Assembly (NCBI GenBank): GCA_947493745.1
Contig: CANLSM010000007.1
Coordinates: 124,001-188,000 of the forward strand
Length of the DNA: 64,000 nt
Reading direction: 5' to 3'
From: an uncultured Paracoccaceae bacterium
Lineage (GTDB): Bacteria > Pseudomonadota > Alphaproteobacteria > Rhodobacterales > Rhodobacteraceae
Shown here piece after piece: positions 6,219 to 12,840 of this stretch. Under the pieces are notes generated by a model. The model saw only the letters and a program-made list of their open reading frames with translations. It made no database searches and was not told the origin of the DNA. The stretch's first letter is position 1. Each line of letters opens with the position of its first letter. The translations under genes and the position numbers were made by a program.

Positions 6219-9110
6219 ATGCTCAGGAAAAAGACCAGCGGGGTTGCGCGACGCCCCCAGCAGGGCTCCATCCTGTCACGGATCGCCGAGAAGTCGGTTG
6301 ATCGTCGTGCCTTTTTGCGGAGTTCCGGTCTGGCCATTGGTGGCCTGACAGCGATCGGTGCCTTGGGTGGCACAGTGACCAAGGCAAACGCCCAGAATGC
6401 GGTGAACGGTGCCGTCGAGACCGTCAAGTCGGTCTGCACCCACTGCTCGGTCGGGTGTACCGTGATCGCGGAGGTCAGAAATGGCGTCTGGGTCGGTCAG
6501 GAACCCGGTTGGGACAGCCCCTTCAATCTCGGCGCGCACTGCGCCAAGGGCGCGGCAGTGCGTGAGCATGCCCATGGTGAGCGGCGTCTGAAGTATCCCA
6601 CCAAGCTGGTGAACGGCGAATGGGTCCGCGTCAGTTGGGACGAGGCGATTGCCGAGATCGGCGATGGCATGATGAACATCCGCGAGGAAAGCGGACCGGA
6701 CAGCGTTTACTGGCTGGGCTCGGCCAAGCACAATAACGAACAAGCCTACCTGTTCCGCAAGTTCGCAGGCTACTGGGGTACCAACAACGTCGATCACCAG
6801 GCCCGTATCTGCCACTCGACGACCGTTGCGGGTGTTGCGAACACATGGGGCTACGGCGCCATGACGAATTCGTACAATGACATTCATAACTCCAAGGCGA
6901 TCTTCATCATCGGTGGCAATCCGGCCGAGGCGCATCCCGTCTCGCTCCTGCACCTGTTGAAGGCCAAGGAAGAGAACAACGCGCCGTTGATCGTCTGCGA
7001 TCCGCGCTTCACACGCACGGCGTCCCATGCGGATGAGTATGTGCGCTTCCGGCCCGGGACGGATGTGGCGCTGATCTGGGGCATTCTCTGGCACATCTTC
7101 GAGAACGGCTGGGAAGACAAGGAGTTCATCCGCACACGCGTCTGGGGAATGGATCAGATCGAGGAAGAGGTTGCCAACTGGAACCCCGAAGAGGTCGAGC
7201 GCGTCACCGGCGTTCCGGGCTCTCAGCTTCGCCGCGTGGCCCGTACCATGGCCAACAACCGTCCCGGCACTGTGATCTGGTGCATGGGCGGCACACAGCA
7301 TACCAGCGGCAACAACAACACGCGCGCTTATTGTGTGCTCCAGCTTGCGCTGGGCAACATGGGCACGTCGGGTGGCGGGACCAACATCTTCCGTGGCCAT
7401 GACAACGTGCAGGGCGCGACCGATCTTGGCGTTCTCAGCCACACTCTGCCTGGCTATTACGGCCTCTCGGCAGGCTCCTGGGCGCATTGGGGGCGTGTCT
7501 GGGGCGAGGATATGGATTGGCTGAAAGCCCAGTTCGAAACCGTCAAGGGTGCTGACGGCAAGGACAAGTCGCTGATGAACGAGACCGGTATTCCGGTGTC
7601 GCGCTGGATCGACGGTGTTCTGGAAGATGCCGAGAACATCGACCAGCCCAACAATGTGCGCGCTATGGTGCTCTGGGGCCACGCGCCGAACTCTCAGACC
7701 CGCATGGTCGAGATGAAGGCGGCGATGGAGAAGCTCGACATGCTGGTCGTTGTCGATCCCTATCCCACCGTGTCGGCCATTCTGAGCGACCGCAAGGACG
7801 GCGTCTACCTGCTGCCGGCCTGCACGCAGTTCGAGACCCGCGGATCAGTGACCGCGTCCAACCGCTCGCTCCAGTGGCGCGACAAGGTGGTTGAGCCGCT
7901 CTTCGAGAGCCTGCCCGACGAAGTGATCATAGCCAAGTTCGCCAACCACTTCGGCTTTGGTGAGCGTCTGTTCCGCAATATCGACATGGACGGTGAAGTG
8001 CCCAATGTCGAGGACATCACGCGAGAGTTCAACAAGGGCATGTGGACGGTGGGCTACACCGGTCAGTCGCCAGAGCGCATCAAGCTGCACATGGCCAATC
8101 AGCACACGTTCGACAGAACGACGCTGCAGGCGATAGGTGGTCCGGCGGATGGCGACTATTACGGCATGCCATGGCCTTGCTGGGGCACCGCCGACATGAA
8201 GCATCCGGGCACGCCGAACCTTTATGACATGTCCAAGCCGGTCTCCGAGGGAGGGCTCACTTTCCGCGCCCGGTTCGGGGTCGAGCGGGATGGCGACAAC
8301 CTGCTGGCCGAAGGCGTCTATTCGGTGGGCTCGGAAATCCAGGACGGATATCCCGAGTTCACCATGCAGATGCTGATGGATCTCGGTTGGGACAGCGATC
8401 TCACGGCTGAGGAGCGCGCATCCATCGATGCGGTCGCGGCCGAGAAGACCAACTGGAAAACCGACCTTTCAGGCGGCATCCAGCGGGTTGCGATCAAGCA
8501 TGAATGTGCGCCCTTCGGCAACGCCAAGGCCCGCGCGGTTGTATGGACCTTCCCCGATCCGATCCCGGTCCACCGGGAGCCGCTCTATACCAACAGGCGC
8601 GATCTGGTGGAGGATTATCCGACCTACGAGGACCGCAAGTTCTACCGGCTTCCGACGATGTATGCGTCGATCCAGAAAAACGACTTCTCGAAGGACTACC
8701 CGATCATCCTCACCTCCGGTCGTCTGGTGGAATACGAGGGTGGTGGCGACGAAAGCCGGTCCAACCCGTGGCTGGCCGAGTTGCAGCAGGACATGTTCGT
8801 CGAGATCAACCCGCGCGATGCCAACAATATCGGCATTCGGGACGGGCAGCAGGTCTGGGTCGAAGGCCCCGAGGGCGGCAAGGTCAAGGTCATGGCCATG
8901 CTGACCGAGCGGGTGGGCGCAGGCGTCGCCTTCATGCCCTTCCACTTCGGCGGCCATTTCCAGGGCGAGGATCGAAGGTCGAAATATCCCGAGGGTGCGG
9001 ATCCGTATGTCCTGGGTGAGTCGACCAACACCGCCCAGACCTATGGCTACGATTCCGTCACCCAAATGCAGGAGACCAAGGCCACTCTCTGCAAAATTTA
9101 CACAGCGTAA
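6219..9110 (+). CDS. fdhA: Formate dehydrogenase, catalytic alpha subunit (Mo/W-bis-MGD, Cys form)
   Basis: A 963-residue molybdopterin oxidoreductase that oxidises formate to CO2. The Tat leader has VDRRAFLRSSG (twin Arg at 29-30) followed by a hydrophobic segment ending near residue 58, so the enzyme is exported folded. The [4Fe-4S] ligands are Cys73, Cys76, Cys80 and Cys108 (CTHCSVGC...HCAKG). Cys198 in ARICHSTTVAG is encoded by TGC at 6810-6812 where E. coli FdnG has selenocysteine, and is followed by GAMTNSYNDI and FIIGGNPAE as in formate dehydrogenases. The C-terminal MGD-binding domain holds LTSGRLVEYEGGGDESRSNPWLAEL. Length and order match membrane-bound, quinone-linked FDH. fdhB follows after 12 bp. 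Confidence 0.95.
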   Translation: MLRKKTSGVARRPQQGSILSRIAEKSVDRRAFLRSSGLAIGGLTAIGALGGTVTKANAQNAVNGAVETVKSVCTHCSVGCTVIAEVRNGVWVGQEPGWDSPFNLGAHCAKGAAVREHAHGERRLKYPTKLVNGEWVRVSWDEAIAEIGDGMMNIREESGPDSVYWLGSAKHNNEQAYLFRKFAGYWGTNNVDHQARICHSTTVAGVANTWGYGAMTNSYNDIHNSKAIFIIGGNPAEAHPVSLLHLLKAKEENNAPLIVCDPRFTRTASHADEYVRFRPGTDVALIWGILWHIFENGWEDKEFIRTRVWGMDQIEEEVANWNPEEVERVTGVPGSQLRRVARTMANNRPGTVIWCMGGTQHTSGNNNTRAYCVLQLALGNMGTSGGGTNIFRGHDNVQGATDLGVLSHTLPGYYGLSAGSWAHWGRVWGEDMDWLKAQFETVKGADGKDKSLMNETGIPVSRWIDGVLEDAENIDQPNNVRAMVLWGHAPNSQTRMVEMKAAMEKLDMLVVVDPYPTVSAILSDRKDGVYLLPACTQFETRGSVTASNRSLQWRDKVVEPLFESLPDEVIIAKFANHFGFGERLFRNIDMDGEVPNVEDITREFNKGMWTVGYTGQSPERIKLHMANQHTFDRTTLQAIGGPADGDYYGMPWPCWGTADMKHPGTPNLYDMSKPVSEGGLTFRARFGVERDGDNLLAEGVYSVGSEIQDGYPEFTMQMLMDLGWDSDLTAEERASIDAVAAEKTNWKTDLSGGIQRVAIKHECAPFGNAKARAVVWTFPDPIPVHREPLYTNRRDLVEDYPTYEDRKFYRLPTMYASIQKNDFSKDYPIILTSGRLVEYEGGGDESRSNPWLAELQQDMFVEINPRDANNIGIRDGQQVWVEGPEGGKVKVMAMLTERVGAGVAFMPFHFGGHFQGEDRRSKYPEGADPYVLGESTNTAQTYGYDSVTQMQETKATLCKIYTA

Positions 9111-9122
9111 GGAGGATCTGAG

Positions 9123-9716
9123 ATGGCACGCGCCAAGTTCCTATGTGACGCCGAACGCTGCATTGAGTGCAATGCCTGCGTAACGGCCTGTAAAAACGAG
9201 CACGAGGTGCCCTGGGGCATCAACCGGCGCCGGGTGGTCACCATCAATGACGGCAAGCCCGGCGAGCGGTCGATCTCGGTCGCCTGTATGCACTGCTCGG
9301 ATGCGCCCTGCATGGCGGTCTGCCCCGTGGACTGCTTCTATCAGACCGATGACGGTGTGGTGCTGCATTCCAAGGACCTTTGCATCGGGTGTGGGTACTG
9401 CTTCTATGCCTGCCCGTTCGGAGCGCCGCAGTTCCCGCAGGCCGGCAATTTCGGCAGCCGTGGCAAGATGGACAAGTGCACCTTCTGTGCCGGCGGTCCG
9501 GAAGAGACCTTCTCGGATGCCGAGTTCCAGAAATACGGACGCAACCGGATCGCGGAAGGCAAACTGCCGATCTGCGCCGAGATGTGTTCGACCAAGGCGC
9601 TTCTGGCCGGTGACGGTGACGATGTGTCCGCGATCTATCGCGAGCGTGTCGTGGCCCGTGGCTTCGGCTCCGGCGCCTGGGGCTGGGGCACGGCCTATGA
9701 TCAGAAGGGCGGCTGA
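9123..9716 (+). CDS. fdhB: Formate dehydrogenase iron-sulfur beta subunit
   Basis: A 197-residue ferredoxin-type subunit with four Cys groups: [44 protein letters not shown] and CTFCAGG...[11 protein letters not shown], the usual four [4Fe-4S] pattern of FdnH/HybA-type subunits. It relays electrons from the catalytic subunit to the cytochrome b. It has no Tat leader of its own, so it would be co-exported with FdhA. A strong AAGGAGG precedes the ATG. It lacks the C-terminal membrane anchor of FdnH. A stem-loop with a T-run follows before the next gene. Confidence 0.95.
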   Translation: MARAKFLCDAERCIECNACVTACKNEHEVPWGINRRRVVTINDGKPGERSISVACMHCSDAPCMAVCPVDCFYQTDDGVVLHSKDLCIGCGYCFYACPFGAPQFPQAGNFGSRGKMDKCTFCAGGPEETFSDAEFQKYGRNRIAEGKLPICAEMCSTKALLAGDGDDVSAIYRERVVARGFGSGAWGWGTAYDQKGG

Positions 9717-9748
9717 GGTTCTCGACCTGACCCCGTCTGACAGATAAC

Positions 9749-9780
9749 AAAGGCGGGCATCGCATCGGTGCCCGCCTTTT
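9749..9780 (+). terminator. Intra-operon hairpin with T-run between fdhB and the cytochrome b gene
   Basis: A perfect 11-bp stem (AAAGGCGGGCA at 9749-9759 pairing with TGCCCGCCTTT at 9769-9779), a 9-nt loop and a T4 run ending at 9780. It looks like an intrinsic terminator or attenuator. Because the downstream genes belong to the same enzyme, partial read-through or mRNA 3'-end protection is more likely than a full stop. Confidence 0.65.
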
Positions 9781-9807
9781 GGCTTCTCGATATCTCTGGA
9801 GACCGCA

Positions 9808-10989
9808 ATGCTGACCCGTATCGCCGCTCTGTTCCTGTCGTTGTCGCTGTTGAGTTTCGCGCCTGTCCTTGCGCAGGAGGCCGATGCACCGCGCGCCCAG
9901 ACCGGTGGTGCGAGTACGCTTGAGGATATTCTGGCCCGCCAGCGCGGTGAGGCGGTCGAGCGTGAAAACCGCCAGATACTGGCGCAACCCGGCGATACTG
10001 CGGCGGGTAATGCCGCAGGCATGCTGGGCACGCTCGGGCCAGCATCGGACAGCCTCAGCTGGGAAGGGCTGCGCTTCAACACAGCCGACATAACCACGCA
10101 GGCTACCGGTCCTGCCGTGACAGTCCTCATGCAGGACGGCGGCATGCGGTGGCTTCAGTTCCGCGAAGGCCCGCTTTCGGTTTATGGCGGTTATCTGCTG
10201 CTCGGGGTGCTCGGACTGTTGGTCCTGTTCTACCTGATCCGGGGGAAAATCCGCATCGAAGGTGGGCCCTCGGGGATCACGATGGAGCGTTTCAAACCGG
10301 TCGAGCGCTTTGCCCACTGGCTGCTGGCGGGCTCGTTCATCCTGCTCGGGCTGACCGGGCTGATCACCCTTCTGGGCCGCAAACTGATCCTGCCCGTCTT
10401 TGGGCACGAGGTGAATGCGACACTCGCCCTGGTCTCGAAATGGATCCACAACAACGTCTCCTGGGCGTTCATGCTGGCGCTGGTGATGGTCTTCGTCTTC
10501 TGGGTCCTGCACAATATTCCCAACCGGCATGATCTTGTCTGGTTTGCCAAGGGCGGCGGCATCATCGGCAAGGGACATCCGCCGGCCAAGAAATTCAACG
10601 CAGGCCAGAAGCTGATCTTCTGGTCGGTGATCATTCTGGGTGGCTCGATCTCTGCCTCCGGCCTGTCGCTCCTCTTCCCGTTCGAGTTGCCGATGTTTGC
10701 AGCCACCTTCGAGAAACTCAACGCAATCGGCGTGCCGGGCTGGCTCGGGATGGACCCGCTCAACACCGCCCTGTCAGGGCAGGAGGAAATGCAGCTCGCC
10801 CAGCTCTGGCATTCCATTGTGGCTTTCGTGCTGATGGCGATCATCATTGCGCATATCTATATCGGCTCCGTCGGGATGGAGGGGGCCTATGACGCCATGG
10901 GCTCGGGCCAGGTTGACGTGAAATGGGCCAAGGAGCACCATTCGCTCTGGGTGGATGAGGTTCAGGCCAAGACCACCCCCGGCGAATGA
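9808..10989 (+). CDS. Formate dehydrogenase gamma subunit, cytochrome b
   Basis: A 393-residue membrane subunit. An N-terminal signal peptide (about residues 1-22, ending VLAQ) leads into a periplasmic segment of about 100 residues, then several membrane helices starting near residue 125. The motif ERFAHWLLAGSFILLGLTGL and later His residues in KWIHNNVSW, LWHSIVAF and AHIYIG are the expected heme b ligands of FdnI/FdoI-type subunits. It takes electrons from FdhB and reduces quinone. The long periplasmic N-terminal extension is more than E. coli FdnI has but is common in the proteobacterial long form. Its stop overlaps the next start by 4 bp (ATGA). Confidence 0.93.
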   Translation: MLTRIAALFLSLSLLSFAPVLAQEADAPRAQTGGASTLEDILARQRGEAVERENRQILAQPGDTAAGNAAGMLGTLGPASDSLSWEGLRFNTADITTQATGPAVTVLMQDGGMRWLQFREGPLSVYGGYLLLGVLGLLVLFYLIRGKIRIEGGPSGITMERFKPVERFAHWLLAGSFILLGLTGLITLLGRKLILPVFGHEVNATLALVSKWIHNNVSWAFMLALVMVFVFWVLHNIPNRHDLVWFAKGGGIIGKGHPPAKKFNAGQKLIFWSVIILGGSISASGLSLLFPFELPMFAATFEKLNAIGVPGWLGMDPLNTALSGQEEMQLAQLWHSIVAFVLMAIIIAHIYIGSVGMEGAYDAMGSGQVDVKWAKEHHSLWVDEVQAKTTPGE

Positions 10990-12281
10990 TCCTTCGGACG
11001 CTGTCATTATTGCTATTGGCGCTGCCGGCCCATGCGGCGGACTTTCTGACGCTTGAGGGGCATGGCGGCCCGGTCAAGAGCATCGACGTCTCCGACACGC
11101 ATGTGGTGACCGCCAGCTTCGACTATTCGGTTGGCTTCTGGTCCCTTGACGGTGGGGAGGTTCGCTGGCTCGAAGGTCACAGGGCAGGCGTCAATACCGT
11201 GCTTCACATCACCGGGAACCGGGTTGCCTCGGGCGGCGATGATTTCGCGGTGCGGCTTTGGGATCTGCGCACGGGCGTCTCGGCCGAGTTTGCCGGGCAT
11301 CAAGGCAAGGTGATGGATCTGGCGGTCTCGAAGGAACGCGACCTGCTCGCCTCGGCAAGCTGGGATGGCACGATACGTTTCTGGAGCCTGCTGGCGGGCA
11401 CCGAGGAAGGTGTCATTGACGGGCATGATGGCAACGTCAATGCGGTGGTCTTCGCCAGCGGCGGTGATGCGCTCTACAGTGCCTCCTATGACGGAACCAT
11501 TCGGGAATGGGACGTTGATACGCTGTCGGAGAAACGGGTTCTTGCCCGCCACGGCTTTGGTATCAACACCCTGCTGATTGACGAGGCGGCTGGCTGGCTG
11601 GCCTATGGCGCGCTCGATGGCGGGACACGGATCCTCGACCTCGAAACCGGCGCGCAACTGGCCGATCTTACGCTGGACCGCCGTCCCATTCTGGCCATGG
11701 CGCGCAGTCCTGACGGAAACAGCATCGCGGTGGGGGACGGCGAAGGCTATATCATGGTGGTCGAAACAGACGGCTGGACGGTGGAGCGCGACTTCCGGGC
11801 GGCCAGGCGCGGCCCGGTCTGGGCGCTGGCCTATGATCCGACACAGGCGCGGGTATTTGCCGCCGGGATCGACGATGCAGCCTATGCGTGGCCGCTTGAA
11901 AGCGATACCGGGTTCCAGATGGGAACGACTGAGCGCAGCTTTCTGGAAGACCCCGCGACAATGGAAAACGGGGAGCGTCAGTTCAATCGCAAGTGCTCGA
12001 TCTGCCACACGCTGACACCTGATGGCGCCAGACGCGCGGGCCCCAGTCTCCATGGTCTTTTCGGGCGTCGGGCCGGAACACTGGAGGGCTACAAGTATTC
12101 ATCGGCGCTTCTGGACGCGGATTTCGAGTGGACTGACGAGACCGTTGACAAACTCTTCGAGATCGGGCCGGATCACTTCACTCCGGGATCGAAAATGCCG
12201 ATGCAACGCATTGCAAAGCGGGAAGACAGGGCTGACCTGATCCGCTTTCTTCGCCAAGCAACAGGGGAACATGCACAATGA
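10986..12281 (+). CDS. WD40 beta-propeller fused to a class I cytochrome c, exported
   Basis: A 431-residue protein. The signal peptide covers about residues 1-17 (cleavage near AHA|AD). Residues about 18-310 form WD40 repeats with GH...WD/WS spacing (VRLWDLRTG, IRFWSLLAG, IREWDVDTL). Residues about 325-428 form a cytochrome c domain with heme motif C337-S-I-C340-H341 and a likely axial Met404 in GSKMPMQR; GPSLHGLFGRRAG is typical of cytochrome c2-like proteins. It is translationally coupled to the cytochrome b gene (4-bp overlap), so it very likely works with this formate dehydrogenase in the periplasm, as an alternative electron acceptor or docking factor. That role is inference. Confidence 0.88.
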   Translation: MILRTLSLLLLALPAHAADFLTLEGHGGPVKSIDVSDTHVVTASFDYSVGFWSLDGGEVRWLEGHRAGVNTVLHITGNRVASGGDDFAVRLWDLRTGVSAEFAGHQGKVMDLAVSKERDLLASASWDGTIRFWSLLAGTEEGVIDGHDGNVNAVVFASGGDALYSASYDGTIREWDVDTLSEKRVLARHGFGINTLLIDEAAGWLAYGALDGGTRILDLETGAQLADLTLDRRPILAMARSPDGNSIAVGDGEGYIMVVETDGWTVERDFRAARRGPVWALAYDPTQARVFAAGIDDAAYAWPLESDTGFQMGTTERSFLEDPATMENGERQFNRKCSICHTLTPDGARRAGPSLHGLFGRRAGTLEGYKYSSALLDADFEWTDETVDKLFEIGPDHFTPGSKMPMQRIAKREDRADLIRFLRQATGEHAQ

Positions 12282-12403
12282 AACCGATGTGGGCCGCGTT
12301 TGCTGCAATTGCACTGATCGCCATAGTGGTGAGTTACGGTCTCGAACAGGCCGGATTTTCGAGCGCGGAGCGGGCGTCGGGGCAGAACGTTCGGCTTGAA
12401 TGA
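12278..12403 (+). CDS. Small single-pass membrane protein at the end of the fdh operon
   Basis: A 41-residue ORF that starts inside the stop of the WD40-cytochrome c gene (ATGA overlap at 12278-12281). It reads MKPMWAAFAAIALIAIVVSYG, one membrane helix, followed by a short tail LEQAGFSSAERASGQNVRLE with no further motif. The coupling and helix argue that it is a real gene, perhaps anchoring or stabilising the cytochrome. Similar tiny proteins close respiratory operons in this family. Function unknown. Confidence 0.7.
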   Translation: MKPMWAAFAAIALIAIVVSYGLEQAGFSSAERASGQNVRLE

Positions 12404-12455
12404 TACTTCAAGGCGCGTGTGAGTGCATAAGATCACACTCAAAGCGCTGTGAAAG

Positions 12456-12485
12456 TTGACGCTGCGGCAGCCGCACCGCTAGCCT
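12456..12485 (+). promoter_or_regulatory. Candidate promoter for the lipoprotein-caspase gene pair
   Basis: TTGACG at 12456-12461, then 18 bp, then TAGCCT at 12480-12485, about 35 bp before the ATG at 12520. The -35 is good and the -10 weak, as is common in Rhodobacteraceae. Confidence 0.4.
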
Positions 12486-12519
12486 TTGGCCCAGGACAGT
12501 CAAAGTAAGGTGGTATCAG

Positions 12520-12798
12520 ATGTCTAGGATTCTTTTGACGACAGCCCTCGTCCCGACAGTATTTCTGCTTCAGGCATGTGATACCGGGTTGCCCGGATCG
12601 GGATTGTTCTCGGCCGAACCCGAGCCGCAGCCGGTCGCAGTGGCCCCCGCACCGGTCGCGGCAGCACCGGCCCAGGCCAGAGTCGCTCCGGCCCCGGCAG
12701 CTCCTGCCGCTGCTCCGGCACCTGCAAGGGTGAACCCGCTGCTTCTCAACAGCGATGATGATGACGACGACGATGATGGCGGCGGCTCCTGGGGATAA
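12520..12798 (+). CDS. Pro/Ala-rich lipoprotein with a poly-aspartate stretch
   Basis: A 92-residue protein with a lipoprotein signal: hydrophobic residues 4-17, then lipobox LQAC with Cys20. The mature part is a Pro/Ala-rich low-complexity linker (residues about 35-70), then NPLLLNSDDDDDDDDGGGSWG. The eight Asp residues are encoded by mixed GAT/GAC codons, so this is not a simple triplet expansion. It lies 42 bp upstream of the secreted caspase-like gene in the same direction and is probably co-transcribed. The acidic tail might bind divalent cations or a partner. Function unknown. Confidence 0.8.
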   Translation: MSRILLTTALVPTVFLLQACDTGLPGSGLFSAEPEPQPVAVAPAPVAAAPAQARVAPAPAAPAAAPAPARVNPLLLNSDDDDDDDDGGGSWG

Positions 12799-12840
12799 GG
12801 CGGCCCCACATATCGGAATTTGCAAGATCGGTAGGATGAT

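Noticed and set aside
6810-6812. Possible selenocysteine site in fdhA
   Set aside because: The codon is TGC, not TGA, and the frame is open without recoding.
6276-7682. Long open frame (468 codons) on the minus strand across fdhA
   Set aside because: It is a shadow of the high-GC fdhA frame: low-complexity His/Arg-rich product, no ribosome binding site, no family features, and the opposite frame is a clear FDH.
12760-12783. Asp tract considered as a microsatellite or sequencing artefact
   Set aside because: The codons alternate GAT and GAC, so it is not a pure triplet repeat, and the frame continues into a plausible GGGSWG end.
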